Positions 46,438 to 60,841 of a stretch of 64,000 bases of DNA are shown piece after piece (the first letter of the stretch is position 1; each line of letters starts with the position of its first letter). The translations under genes were made by a program, and so were the position numbers. Source of the stretch: Sisyra terminalis (taxonomy: Eukaryota; Arthropoda; Insecta; Neuroptera; Sisyridae); NCBI GenBank assembly GCA_958496175.1, contig OY292274.1, positions 33,953,482 to 34,017,481 of the forward strand, in the 5' to 3' direction. Under the pieces are notes generated by a model that saw only the letters and a program-made list of their open reading frames with translations, ran no database searches and was not told the DNA's origin.

Positions 46438-49400
46438 TCATTTACGTTTTATTTCCGTAATAACCGATTGTGACCACATTAGCTAATAAACTTTTATTGG
46501 TGTGTCTCTTCTGGTTTAATTTTTTAGTTTTCTACTAAAAGCTCCGCAAATATGACTGAGTTTATTGAGTTATCCCAGTAGGACGTATAATAGATGTGTG
46601 ACATGTACCTAACGGAAGTGGGCAAAAGGGAATCCTTTGTGCTTTAAAACCGGATTATTCGGCCGAGGAAGACAATCCCAAAACAAAATGTGGTTTTACC
46701 CGTCAATAGGTTGAGCAAATGGCTAGTAAACAGCTTTCGATATTACATACTTACAGTACCAAAAATTGCTTCGAAATTACAAAACAGTGAAAAACGCGGT
46801 TGTTTATTTAAGAACTAGAGGACGCAGAGGAACATCACACATAAATCATAATGCAAACGAAAATTAGAACCATTTATTTTGCATTTTTAACACTTTTTCG
46901 CGTGTAAATCTAAATCTGTGAGATATTCAGCTTGTTTTAGAATCATGAGGTTTGGCAAGTGTAAGGCTTTAATTGAGCATTTGACATTTGTGTTGAGGAA
47001 TGTATGTAATTGAAATTTAAATATTTGTTTGGCTCGTTATTTTGAACTTTACATGTTTGTACATAATACATTTTACGATTATACTTGTAAATTAGTAGTA
47101 CTCTTGCTAATATGCAATATTAGATTTACTTTCACTTCATCTTCGTAGCAAACTAGCAAGATGATATTAATTTATTGTACTGGTAAACTGTGATTAAATT
47201 CTTGCATTTTTGATATTGATCTGATAAAACCTTTGGAGCTTGAATGAAATATAGTTAGAAAAAAATATAGGATTGAAATTAACTCTATTTGACTGATTTT
47301 TTTACTATTTTAGCTGATTTTGTTATCAATATTTAATGAATAGGTTCTTATTTTTCATGATAAAGAATTCAATTTTTATTATGTCTTTAGAAAAAAAAAT
47401 TCTTTAGATTTCTGTTTAGTATAAAACATTAAAAAAGTACAACACAATGGAAACAAACTTTAGATTGACTTTAATTTTTGAATGATACTAAAAACGAACT
47501 TGAATAAAAACTGATAAAAATATTCAAGTTGTGTTTTTCTTGGTGGAAAAACTATCTGGATACCTACAAGATTGTAAAAAAAAATTCTTACTCGAAAAAA
47601 GTTTCGACTTTTTTGATTTTTTCACAACTTATCTCTGTGAATTATGAAATATCTAAGATTCTACAATAATGAAAACTTAGTTTTAAAACCTCGTATTAAA
47701 GGATATGTTCTACTATCCTAGGATTTGAATGTTATCAAATAAAAGGATTCATAGTACTTTCATAGAATTGTAGCTTTAATTTAGAAAAAATAAATTTAAT
47801 TGAAAATTTTAGGAATTTGAAAAAAAAAACTTTATTACATCGCTTTGAAGCTGTTCTTCAAATACGATAGCGGTTTCCTAGTATATTTTAATCAAACCAT
47901 GTTACAAAATTATAAAACAGTTATTGGAGCTATAAACTATGGTTGTTCGCTTTTAGTTTTCAACCATCATAAAGATATTCTATTCTATGAAATTTTCGAA
48001 GCATAATAGAATTGACGAGGCAATAGTATTTGTTGGTAGTATATGTTTTTTGCAATATTTCGTATAAAACAACCATATAATAATATATAATACATACCTA
48101 CTTAAAATTGTAGTAAATATTACGTAAAAATTATATGTTTATACAAAAAAAAATTTTTTTTTTATAAATTAAACTAAGAAACAAAGGTTTAGTTTTATAA
48201 AATTTCACAGCTGATTTGAAATGATTTTGCCAGGCTGATTACAAGCCTGTTTTTGTAAAGTTTCGTTTTTATAAAGCGGCACTAATCTTTGAGATAATAA
48301 TGGTAGGAGATTTTAACAAGTATATAAGAATTGAAATTTTTTTTTTACACTTTAACTTGCATGTGTTTTGTAAGATTTTCTTGAATTCGCCCATACTAAG
48401 TTACTACTCTGAATGGTCCAGTTGTAACTTAGTTATGTAGTAGTCCAGTAGTAGTCGTTTTATTAGTATTCCAACGACTTAGGTGACCTAGGTATCGTTC
48501 TACCATTACCATTGTTGAATCTCCCCAAATCTTGTCCTGGTTAACCATATAGGAAAAAAAAGTATTTCCTTATTTACTGCATCTTAATGTTCTATTTTAA
48601 CATTGGAATTTTTGTAAAACCACGTTATATACAAAAATATTTTAAAAAAATATTAATATGGAAATTAAAAAAGCAATATTAATTTAAAGTAAGTTAATTT
48701 TAAACTTTATATAACAAAATTATAAACTATTAATAATGTAAGTTTATTATAAACATAGAAATTGAAGTTCTTTTCAAAAAATGTTCCTAGGTATTGTCGT
48801 CCGGTATGTATTAATATGTATATATATTATAATATAAACTTTACTGGAAATCATCAACTAATCATCAAATTAGGACAGAGAAATTTTTCCATAACTGCTT
48901 CTTAGCAATTCCTAGTTGCAAAGCATTTCTGTGAATGCTTTCAATCTTGTATAATTTTATTATCTTTTATTGAATTAAATTTATACGTATTGCAATTCAT
49001 TTCTTTATATTGCAAATACTATATTTAAAGTTCAGAGCTAACGAGAAAATTTTATTTTTTACTGACGTTTAGATTAGTGACTTATCCCTGGAACGTTAAA
49101 TGAACTATCCTAACTTTCGTTCGCTGAGGTGAAGTGACAAATTTTTACCATTTAATGAGAATGGATTTAAATTACCACGTTATATATTTTAATTTTGGTG
49201 GTTACTGAAATCCTGGTATTTTCTATTGTTCCGTGATATTTTTTCTATGTATAGAATGTGAATTCAAAAGTAGCGAAACGAACTTAAACTACAACTTGTG
49301 AACGATTTTACGAATATGATTATTTAATATAAAAAACGAAGGTCAATAATAAAATACAAAAAAAATAAAGGCGAGCACTAGCGGTGATAAGAAAATTATA

Positions 49401-52400
49401 TATGTAACAAAACGTAACCTTTTAAGTTCGAAATGTCGTCTTATAAAAATATTTCTTGATTTTATTTCTATTTTGCCCATAATTGTGAAGCTTATTTTTA
49501 TTTTATTGCTGTGTGTACCTTCAAACATGTCACTTTCAGAGTCTAATTGTGAATCTGGGCTATTCAAGATCCCACTCAAATATACAAAAAAAATGTCGAC
49601 AAAATCGGTCCAGCGGCTTAGAATCATTGAACTGGCATCATTGTTACATACCTAAGATTTAAATGTGTGTGTGTAATCTCATGTAACCTGTTTGTGTCTA
49701 GCGTCATGATGTGTGCCTACCGAACCATAAAAATAAATAAAGGGGGAGCAACCCAGCACAATAAGATAAAAGATGCTCAAGATCATATTTGAAGAGAAAA
49801 AAAGATAGACAGTAAAAATATGATTATAGAACTATCTAGAGCTTGAATGATCGAGAAGCTTTACTAAACCACTATAAAATAAGTTGAACGCAGTTGGAAG
49901 ACAATCAGTTATAATACGTTTATAATAATCAGTTATACTCGGATAGTGAATCAATGTTAAATAGTTATTCATGCAATGATAAACCTGTTGTAAACAATAG
50001 GTGATTGAATCTGCTATAGTGTTAAAAAAATAAACGATTGTTGTAAATAAAAAAATTAATAAGTGTATAGGGTAACATAAATAAACGTTTGTGTAGTAAA
50101 ATAAATTTGATATTGTTGCAGGTCCTGAAACACAAATTTAAACGAATCCTTCAAATATTAATAAAAGTTAAAAATGTAAAAATAAAAAATAATATATTAA
50201 TATAAATTTAAGCGCTATGCGACTTAGGTTACATGTGCCACTGGTATAGTTACAATTTAAATAGTAATAGTAAAAATAAGAGTAATTGTGGTATAGTAAC
50301 AGATATAAAAAATTTAAAATGACATTTTTTAATGGATAATCATGGATTGAAATTGTTAAATTATCACAGATTACTTATCCATATTCATTCTTTTCAAAGA
50401 CACTAAAAACCTATAACCTCAATGGTTGATATTGATTATTTAAGATCTTCCTTTTTTAGAGTTCAATGTTTGGATAGAGCTCCATTGTATCTGATCCAAC
50501 GTTTATGTTACAAGTACTAGTGCTTAGTATTTTAATAAGCAATAACAGCTGAATTTGTAACCTTTTGAAAACAAGAAATATTTCTTTTGATTTTTTTTCT
50601 TTTTAAAAATAAAGGTTTATTTCATTACAAATTGAAATGAATTTATGAATATATGTTTTCATGTTAGTTGTTACAATTTATAAAAACAATAATATGTTAT
50701 GTCGGTGTAATAAAATATTAATTGTATTTAATACAGAAGTTTTTATCAAATAATGCGTTATTCATTAACCTGAAATATAGATTTTCTCGCATGGCAATGA
50801 ATCGTTATTTCAACAAAGGAACAAAAAATGAGTGCTAACACGCAAATGTCTACAATTAGAAAACTTATTTTCCATTTAATTTTGATACTGAAGCGGAAAA
50901 AATGAGGATGAGTGAGCGTTTCAAAAAAATTAGGTAGTAAAAAAAGACAAGCTAAAACTTACCCCCTATAGGGAAAATGTGTAATATTTCATAAGCTTTT
51001 CATAGTAGAAAATTATTATTTTCATAAAGAAAGATATTGTGATGTTAAAATGGTTTTATGGAAAGAGTTGGCAGACAAAGAGAAGTTGGTTGTTGTCTAT
51101 AATTTTATCTATTGCATTGCATGTTTAAAATATTTTATATGTATATATGAAAAATTTATAACTTAAACGTTTGATAAAAGCTTCGATATGTTGGAAAATT
51201 ATGTCAAAATTCATTTAGGTGTTTTTTGTTGTTGTTAATGTTTTTTTTTTTTTGTAGTACAACAGGATAAACAAATTAAGAAAAACGAATCAATTGGCAT
51301 TCTCAAAAAAATAATTTAGCAAATTCTTGTGTGCTTGTTAAATTCATTAGTGAAAATTCATCTTAAGGCAGCATTTTCGGCCTATACAAAATCATCATTA
51401 TTTCCCATTATAATTTACCCAACAACGAACGAACAAATGATACTAATTTTTCAACAGGGGTAAGTAAAAAGTTTTCCTGCACCATATTCGGAACATCTTT
51501 TCGCTCACTTTGTTCTTACGTCAAAGTCAAAAGAGGTGGAGGAGATTGGAGCCGTAACAAATGGAACATCCTCGTCCTTAAATTTTATTCCTCGTTCGCC
51601 TCTCGGAACCGAAACCAGAAAGGACCACACAAAAGAGTAAAAAGAGAAGACGAGCACGTGATTGATTCGTTTACAAGAAAAGTTAATGCGACTTGATGTT
51701 GTTTTAAAATGAAATATGTATTATTTGTCAAGCTGCCCTTGGATTTTGACTTCGTGTGGTTTAGTATATATATATGTCTGTCGTTTTGTTTTTACAACAA
51801 AAACAACAACAATGGCGATAGAAGACGATTTGTGAAAACTGTGAAACGAATTGCTCCTTTTCATTTCGCACAAATGACCGGAATTCTGTCACATGCGATC
51901 GTGGCGTCATAAATGCCGTCGCTCAAATCTTATTATTTTCTGTTATTGTCAAGAAAACATTTTTTTTTCCTCTTTTTTTTGGTATAAATGAATAAAAATA
52001 TAACTTGAAGCAAAAATACGAGCTTCATTTTCTTCAGCTTGCAATCATAAAATTGGAATATTGTTATCAATCGAATGTGTTTTGCACCAATCATTCGAAA
52101 ATATTTTAAGCTAACTATCTCTTAACAAATTCCATCTGACCCGTTTCGTCCCATGTAATCTGGAAATTTATTGTTTTTCAGAAGTCAGTGACCCTATTTC
52201 TCTTCCTCTTTTCCGGTCTTTTAACAACGCTTGTTCATTAAAGAAATCTATGCTCAGTTTTAGGCAATTTAATTATCTCTATCTGTATCCGAACTATGTA
52301 TTCGTTCCGTTTGTTCCATAATACAATTCACTTGCATGTACACCACACAATTAACACAGCGTACAACATAAAATTCACTTCAATTTAAAAAAAAAATAAA

Positions 52401-53559
52401 AAACAAATAAAATCTGATATTATTGTGAAATACAAAAAAAATACAAATTGATTTTTTTATATTTCAGTGACGTGTGAATTAAAGAAAAAAACATCATTTA
52501 AAGCGCTGAATATTGAGCGCTTGTTTTGTTCGGAATCTTTGATGCTGAAAGCTTGCCTGTCAACGCAGGCTTTATATAAATATCTATCAGAAAGTGTAAG
52601 CTACTTTGTTGAGCTTTCAGCTACAAATATATTCACACATACATATATGTAGTTGTGTGGAAAAAATAAATATATAAGCTTTCGATATTACGCGACATGA
52701 CGTTTTCGTAAAGCTCAACTTAACAATTTCCGCGCATTGTGTTACAACCATTACCGAAAGTAGTTTTTACATTCCTGTACTTTTTAGATTTTCTCGTTTT
52801 ATTTTTTATCGCAAAAGTTTGATTTTATTAAATACAGAAAAGTTTGTCAAGATAAAACGTTAACCATAGAGTTTAAATTGTGATTAATTTATAGTGCAAT
52901 AGTTGTAAGAGAGTTTCCAATTATGAGGTAAAATCATGAAAACTTTTTCTAATTTCACCTTTCTATATTCATCTCTGTTCAGCTAGCTGATACTTGCGAT
53001 TTCGTCAGTGTATCATATTATTACGTCAACAATGTTATTGATTAGTTTTATTATCTTTCGGGAAATACTTATTTTCATTTTTTCAATTTCCTTCCTTAAA
53101 TAAAAATAACGCCCATATTTCCAACGCATATAGGAATAACTAACACATCTTTGATGAAGGCAATATTTGTAAAAGTAATCGTTATAAAACAGGTAATGAA
53201 ATAAGCCAACGTTAATAAATTTTTGATAAAAATTTTTATCGAGTTAGATTTTTTTGCTGACTGAAAAGTTTATACTATAGAACCAATTAACAAAGTATAT
53301 TGTAGTCTATTTTATGAAATATAGTTGACAAAAGTGAACTTTAAACATAAATTTGAATAAAGCAGTTAAGGAGAGATCCAATACTTAACGACCCGTTATG
53401 ACGCATGCTAGGCAATTGAAATACATATCTGGAGCAAAATGTCATAAGAATATTTTCTTTAAACTCTTGTTCGAATTTATGTTTAAACTTACATTTTTAA
53501 ATTATATTTTATATATAAGGCATATTTCATAAATCATAATGATTATAGAATAAAAAAAT
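46438..53559. other. Long non-coding stretch, no gene or element recognised
   Basis: Seven kilobases without recognisable coding or element ends. Open frames of 60-94 codons (for example 49343-49627 minus, 51709-51912 plus, 52467-52652 plus) have no known motifs. At 49595-49625 there is ACAAAATCGGTCCAGCGG, a phrase common in insect repeats. The interval 51420-51930 is of mixed composition and contains CAGGGGTAAGTA, a possible but unsupported splice donor. Confidence 0.5.
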
Positions 53560-53731
53560 TCAATTTATTATTGATCGCTTTATGACTACTAAGGACTTAA
53601 GCAACTCTAGGGTTAGTAAAAATCCGTAAATCGAGAAATATTAAAAATTTACTCGATACGAGATTTGAACCCAACACCTACCAGTTTAGAAGCGGCCACC
53701 TTGACAACTCCATAAGTAGGCTTGTTTTTAT
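53560..53731 (-). mobile_element. tRNA-derived SINE, copy 3
   Basis: On the minus strand: degraded box A region (AGTTGTCAAGGTGGCC), box B GGGTTCAAATCTC (53672-53660), then TATCGAGTAAATTTT, TCTCGATTTACGGATTTTTA and CCCTAGAGTTGCTTAAG with AAAGCGATCAATAA. It is the most complete uninterrupted version of the family at the site where copy 1 is split. Confidence 0.75.
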
Positions 53732-55082
53732 TTAGTTAAAGTTTAAAAAATCAAGTTGCCGAGGCAAAACGAAAAAATGAAAGATATAAAACAAACAATT
53801 TATTTATCGTTGACGTATTGAAAATGAACATAAAAACGTATCTAGAGGCTTATGTATCAATTGTATGCTATCTTTTCATCCGTAAATTAAGTTATAAAAT
53901 CATTTTTCTTATAGTTTGACAATAGGTAGGATGACAAATTTTGATAAACATTCCTATAGTCATTATAGTGTTCGAAAATGTATACATTATTTACGAAAAA
54001 TAACATTTTTCTACAGAAATTACAGGCAGGTAGGTTTAGTAGGAAAAAGTGATATTTTTTATCTAAAAATAAAAAATCAACATAAAAAACGCTTAGAAGT
54101 GTCCTGGTGTCGCTTGTGACGTCACGTTTTAGCACTTAACGTATATACTAAATAATTTTAATAATCTGAGTTCCTTGTCTTTGGCAATAATCCCTCTTTT
54201 CTTTATAATATTGACAAATTCCGCTCTGCCCACATTTCTATTCTCAACTTAAGCTGCATAGTTATTTTCTTGGAAAATATTGAAAGCTGATAACTTATTT
54301 TTCGTATCAAATGTATATTTTTTACGCTTTAAACGTAAAAAAGTAATGCAAACGGTAATTATTACAAGCAATTTCACATTGAAATATCCGCATCACTACA
54401 CTTTCGCTTGGTAAAAACAGTTCACCTTATTCTAATGCATTTGTTTACTCAAATACGACGTCAGTCGCTTTGATTAGTGTTCAGCATATCATCAGATTAC
54501 CGTATTTTTGTAGTTATATTTTTTATTAAAAGAATAGTCAATCTTGCTCTTAGTAAAATATGAATACGTGGTTAATATTCGGTGACTCGAATTTTATTAT
54601 TGATATTATTGACTTTTAATTTCTGTTATTATGTCTATTATAGAATTGAAATTTTTGAAACTTAGGAGTAAATGAGTGACAATTAAAAAAAACATTTCAA
54701 TCTTTTGTTTCACTACTTTTGATTAAAATATTTTTTTCGATCAAATTGTTGTTCCAAAAATTTTGGACATTTTTTGGTAAAAATTGTTATTGCTATCGTT
54801 ATTATTATCGTTAAGCATCTACTAAGACCATTAGAAATAGTTTATTTATAAATTAAATAAAATGACCTAAATAAGACTAATAGATTTCAATTGATTCAGA
54901 CTTAAGCAATCATGCAGACAAGGAAACGATCTATTTTATATGTATAAAGGTAAAGGGTATGAATACTTGTATATTTGACGTAGAAACCAATAAGTTATAA
55001 ACTTTAAGTACTGATTTAAAGTTTAAAGAAATAATGTTTTTAATTTATTGTAGAGTTTCAGATCCTCGATGATGATAAATTG
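53732..55082. other. Non-coding stretch, nothing recognised
   Basis: Two overlapping frames on opposite strands (53887-54135) match nothing. A perfect GTGACGTCAC palindrome (CRE-like) at 54116-54125 is probably coincidental. Confidence 0.45.
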
Positions 55083-55237
55083 GTAAAAATATTCAGAGGG
55101 CTAGGATCAAATAATAATCAGTCAAAACTATTTATTACTGAGCCTGCTCAGGCTCAATAACCGGGCCGAACCGTCGCGTATGTAATAAATAGTTTTGACT
55201 GATTATTATTTGATCCTAGTCCTCTGAATATTTTTAC
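55083..55237. repeat. Near-perfect hairpin with GC-rich loop
   Basis: The 56-nt arm 55083-55138 is the reverse complement of 55182-55237 except for one position (55 of 56). The 43-nt loop between them is about 60% G+C in otherwise AT-rich DNA. It contains its own inverted repeat GAGCCT-GCTC-AGGCTC (55140-55155) and the CG-rich stretch CCGGGCCGAACCGTCGCG. No target duplication flanks it. It may be a very young snapback element, a small-RNA precursor or an assembly/replication artefact. Confidence 0.95.
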
Positions 55238-57273
55238 TAATGTTTTTAATGTAAAAAAAAATATGCCAACTAAACTATGTATTTTACTAAAAATTAATTT
55301 ATATAATATTTTGTATATTAAATTTGTTACGTTTAGTAAAATAAAATGTCTGAGAACACCAATTTGGTTCAGTAATCATTTCAGTAATTGTCTAAAAATT
55401 TTAATAAAAAACTACTGAACCATTTCTCTAGGTAATTAAGGAAGAGATGAGAAGGTTGTCACTGATCCTCATTACAAGTTCACAGTAATGCTATCAAGAT
55501 TCTGTGCGACATTATCTAATTAAATTGTTGCATGGTTAGCTCCTTGCTTCTGGAGATCTTGATCTTGTTCACTCGTTTCTGTAACTCTGCTTCTTTCCTT
55601 GAGATAGTCTAAGAAACATATCGCATTCAAAACAAGAAACGATTCCACTTTCTGTTCTCCACCTACAAACGAGTCAAGATCCTCACCGTTCCCGTCGTAA
55701 ACTTACAAAATAAGCACTGGTTAATTAACGTCCTCATCTTTTAAAAGTCAGAATTGCACCAAGTGCCTGAAGATTTTACGCGAAAAATTGAGTTTCTGAC
55801 TCGGAAAATTGAAAATAGATGAGAAATGAAAAACACTGAAAACTGCAGTTATTCATTAAAACATAATTCAAAACTTGTAAAATTGGAAAGTTTATAAGGC
55901 GAGAAAACTTATAGCTTTTAAGTGAATGGTTATTGATTTGTAGAAGTGAAAATAATTTAAAAAATCGATGGAGATACTCAGTGTATATTCCTATTCCAGA
56001 AAGTATGTACATATGTTTATATGTCCTGTTAGGTTTATATTTATTATACTCTAAAAGACTATTTAAAATAAATTATAAAATTTCCAACAAACGTAAACAT
56101 TTAACATTAAATAAACTACATGATCGATACTTGGTAATTTCCATATCACTTACTTTATAAAACTTTAATTTAGTTTCTTACTCTTTCAAAATTTGCAATC
56201 TTTTTTTCAATTACAATATAGTCGTCTGCCCCCTCCCAGTGAACGATAATATATTGGAAGAATCGTTGATTATGTTATCGATACTGTAATCAGTAATGCA
56301 TTTGCCGCTTTAGAAAGAAAATAAAGATCTAATATGAATGAAAAAAAATACAAAATCCCAATTTTCATATTTTGAAATTGTTTTTTTTTTCAATAGTGTT
56401 GTTTTATTTCCTTACACTTATCAGGTATAGTTATTACACCATTTTAAGAGGGTGCGCCCTATAGTTTAGGAATCGTTGAGTTCAGTAATAAAAAACGTTG
56501 AAACCAAAATAAAATACCTTAGAAAATACTTTCTTCGCAGTTAAACATGTGTGTATAAATCAAAAAATAAATCACGACGTTTTTTGCGTCAATTATGGAT
56601 AATTATTAACTGATATTATATTATAATATTATTAACTGATACAAAGGTTCTGTTGGTTTAGATGACTCAAACCAATAATAGTGGTGGTTAGATGGAGGTG
56701 GTGTATATCAGATAGTGTACATTGTCATTTCTTTTCCGAAGCTCGAAATTTCAGCAATTATATCATGCAAGTTGTTAAATATATCTTCTATTTTCTATGA
56801 CTTTACAGCCTTTTGCGAGTTTTGATCTGCTTCACAACATTTCGTCATGATTCCTGGTACGCTACATCCACTTCTTCTTTCCATTTTTTACATGGATCCC
56901 TGCTGAACCCATCCTTGTTGAATCTTATTACATATATTATGTTACCGTCAAAATATGGGAGTATCAGCGTGTCTTTATTGATCTGGTCGCCAAACGAAGT
57001 AACATTGGGTTACAAATAACGTATTATTTCAAAATTATTGTGTTATAAATATTGGGTCTTATTAACGACCACTGGAATTAAAATTTAAGTTCTAAGACTC
57101 AAAAAAAGCTTAGCTCAAAGAAAGAGACATTTTGTCACCAACAATCAATTAGGGAAAGTGAAAGACCTTATTATCCCCAAAATTAATACACAGACGCAAA
57201 CATACTACCCCTTAGTCACCGTGCTAGACCAGGAAGAGGGTGGTGGCTTTGGAAGGATTTCCCAAAAGAATTT
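55238..57273. other. Non-coding stretch, nothing recognised
   Basis: Frames of 68-78 codons without motifs. A short direct repeat ATTATTAACTGAT occurs at about 56600 and 56630. Confidence 0.45.
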
Positions 57274-57715
57274 TTCGATTGCTTGCAATCTTCTGGGTTG
57301 CCTTCACATAAATTGGTTTTAATAAAAGGGTGTCCTGTTGTTTTATTACGAAGCCTTAATCCACCCAACTTGTACAACGGTACACGTCTGCAGATAAATT
57401 TCTGAAAGCTTTTATTATAGAGTGCTAAATTTTGACCAGATATGGAATTGAAGAAAGGGTTTTAATTTCCTGGATTCCAATGATGTCAATGAATCTCCCG
57501 ATCTAACTCAAAAACATAGTTTCCAAAGAAATTGTTATTGTCATTGAAATTGCTCAATAATTATTAACAAATCACTAGGTCCAACATTCAACGTCGCTGG
57601 CAAAAACTTGAACGTATTGTGGTTTTCCCATGGACAGCTATACGTAGCTCTTTTGCGCAGTACGTCAAAACAAAGTTTGTTCAAATTGTGTTATGAAATC
57701 AGTTTCAAAGATTGA
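57274..57715 (+). pseudogene. Helitron Pif1-type helicase, C-terminal end (decayed)
   Basis: From 57274 the frame reads CLQSSGLPSHKLVLIKGCPV then VLLRSLNPPNLYNGTRLQIN. This is the motif of Pif1-type helicases of Helitrons (GLPPH.L.LK.G.PVMLLRNL.P..LCNGTRL). After stops and frame changes, pieces resembling FPIKL..T.NKS.G.T and FSHGQLYVALLRS (helicase motifs V and VI, usually SHGQLYVA.SR) appear to about 57690. The Walker A/B part and the Rep domain are not seen. Along with the two minus-strand non-autonomous copies, it shows that an autonomous Helitron was once active in this genome. Confidence 0.85.
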
Positions 57716-60700
57716 TTACAAAGAAATTCTATAGTTCAAGGCACTATCTTCACATTTTTCACCTCTTTTCTAAATTTTACCAATGCGAAGTTAGGGTGTG
57801 TCGCCAGTATCTAATAAAATACCGAGACACACTTGAAATTCCAAAGAGAAGTGAAAAAGAGAAAAAAAACTCTTCTCAAAATTGACGTAGGATTGATCAA
57901 AAATTTTAATATCATTTAAGGGTTGATTATACCTTTTTCTTTAAAAAAGTACCAATTATATAGTTTTATGATGCACTTTTTTGCACATTTACTAAAATCT
58001 TACATGCTGAGCTTACGCATTCTTAAAATTCCTCTACTCTCTGTCTTAATAACCATCTAAATTTATTTTTTTAAAATTCTTTTCCAACGCTCATTTTTCA
58101 CACAATGTGTCCTAATAATTATAAAGTGTTCATTTAAAGTTATTCCAACCCACCGACTCTTACTCCCTTTTCATGATATACAAAGCTTTACCAATCCGAT
58201 GTAGTGGAAAAAAGTAATTAACGTCCAAAGTTAGAGAGTACGATTCTAATTTTTTTTTGTTCAATTCATTTAATTTAAATTTATTTTAACAATTATAGCC
58301 TCAAGTTCTATTACTTTTGATGAAAAAATTGAGCTTTCTTGAAACATCTCCAACTATAATTTTGTACCACACTAAACGTAAGTATTATATTGATCCGATA
58401 CGACTGTAATGTAATCTTATAAGAGAGTTTTAACTCTATAGTTTTAAAATATTTGAACATTATGTTTTAACATGGCAAATTAATTTTTTTGGTTATTTTA
58501 ATTAAAGCCAATACGAAATATAATATTAAATACTCGAGGATTGTAAATGAATACAAATACATTATGTAATTAAATTTGAACTGAACATAATCTCATTGAG
58601 CTCCAATCATCTTCAATTGAACTCTTCTTGCGCAATTTTTTGTGAATGTAAATTAATATAATTTGATTTGAGAACTGTCGATTTTCATTACAATTTATCT
58701 TGACTGAAAGTGTTTTTTTTCAAATACATACTGAAAATTTATGAGTTCGGGTTTTATAATTTAAAAAAAAAGAAACTTGGAAATACCAACGTTAATACTA
58801 AGTACAACGAAGTTAAAGGTTTCATTTAGCCATTCTTAAAATGCTTTATATATATTTTTACGTTCATATATTTTCTTTTCGGTTCGACTGCGTTACACTT
58901 GAGGCTTCACTAAGGCAATTTAAAGTTTAATTCGATGTCAACAAGTTTTCTCCACGACATGCTCAACATTTTTGTGCGTAAAATGCGTACCTTCTCTGGA
59001 ATGGACTCCAGACCTCTAAACCCTCGCACGTCTACTGTTAATGAGGCGAATTTTCTATAGAAATTTGTCCCTTACCAAGAGAAACGTTGAAAGCGCTCGA
59101 ATGACTCTAAACATAATATATGATACTAACTTTTTCCATTATTCTTTTTAATTCAAAAAGAAAAATAAATTGTATTATATTTTCTTTTTAAATTTTCTAC
59201 ACAATTTTCTTAAGAAAATCTCATTATTGTATTTTCTTTTTGATTTAAATATTCAATTCTGAAATTAGACGGTAATAATAAAATCTCATAGAATATTCAT
59301 TAAAAAGATTGAAACGGGAAAAAGAAAAGAGTTTTGAATCCATTCAGAAAGTATGATAAAACGTGATCATTTTTTATTCCGATAAAAATAATATTTGAAT
59401 ATTTCTATTGAATGACAGATATGCGAGGAGAACATTTTTCAATATTTGTTTTACGATTCCTTTTAAACGCTGATTAGATTATTCAAAAGATTAATTTTTT
59501 GAAGCGCTTTATTCGCCCAATAAATCTTAAAGCTTTTGTCTTGATGAGACGTCGCGCAGATCTAAAGCTCTCGTATCACTAGCTTAATTAAACTTGTTCA
59601 ATACAATCTCTATCGAACGAATGACCAAGACAACGGAGCTTTATCCCTCTTCAATTACTCGTCTGATAATACGACTCCAATAGAAGTCAGATTATGATAT
59701 TTCGAATGGTAAATATTTATAAATTCAATATTTAATTTTCTGCCAAGAAACTAATTTCATTTTTAAAACGTACATTTCATAGTTTGAAAAATCAAATATT
59801 AACAGCTGATAAATTAATTTAATTAATGCAAACAACAAATAAAATTGATGAGTGAACGATTAAAAGCAAAAATAATTCATATTCATTAAAATTGTAATTT
59901 CGTTATTTAATTTATGGGGTGAAATAGAGTGACATCTCGTGAAAATAAACAATGCAAAGCCTCCAACATGCTTACTTTCCCAATGCACCATTCATTTCCG
60001 GACCACCTATCCCCACATCACACTGTAAATTATTTTATAACGTTATATAAATATTTGAATCATATTAGTTTGACTACATGTATTTGTTTGTGTGTATTTT
60101 AACGATAAAGCTGTATACAATTAGACGATTATTAATGAGTGCATAAATCTAATTAAATAATATTGACAAAAAATTAATTTCAATTTATTTTTTAGAGTGA
60201 ATGACAAACTAGTTGTTAAAATGAAAAATGAATGCGGAAATTAAAATAATTTCTGCTCTTATAATTTGTTTTTCGTTTAGCTCGTCTATTATTCACGTCT
60301 ACACGTCTTAATGGTCACATTAATTAAGGAAAAGTGTCTAATTGCATGTAATGTAGACTGCACTCGTTTCTTAATTCCTGTATGACGCTAGAACAACCTT
60401 TTACTTTGCATTCTTGTCTCAAGTGTATTCTCTCACATTGATCTTTTACATTTAGATATATAGATCAAACGCGTCCTTTTAAGAAATTAAACTTCAAAGA
60501 TGAAAGAAACGTTTATTTCTAACCAAAAGGAAAAAAAAACATCCTCGTATACTATGTATTTATTTATCTTTGATTATATTTAAGTAATTAAAATGTATTG
60601 TAATATAATTATTTAATTCATTTTAAAGTTGCAATTTAATATAATTATAAATACAAAAAAAAAAAACTCTTTATTTAATTGATTTTTTAAAGTAATTGAT

Positions 60701-60841
60701 TTTTTATAATTAAAATGAGTTAATAAATTACAATTTGTTCAATTGCGAACATTTTCACTAAAATAGAACTTTAGATAAATAGAACTTTTCAGCATTTTTA
60801 TATACACATTATGATGATTGTTATAGATGCGATGAATAGTG
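57716..60841. other. Non-coding stretch, nothing recognised
   Basis: No gene or element was recognised in 3 kb. The segment 59900-60360 is rich in TAAT/ATTA cores (for example TTAATTAAGG and CTAATTGCATG), as enhancers bound by homeodomain proteins can be. In AT-rich DNA this is weak evidence. Confidence 0.45.

Noticed and set aside
54116..54125. GTGACGTCAC, a CRE-type regulatory palindrome
   Set aside because: One isolated 10-bp match without a promoter or gene near it is expected by chance often enough.
59900..60360. Cluster of TAAT/ATTA homeodomain-like sites suggesting an enhancer
   Set aside because: Such cores are frequent in DNA of this composition; without conservation data it cannot be called.
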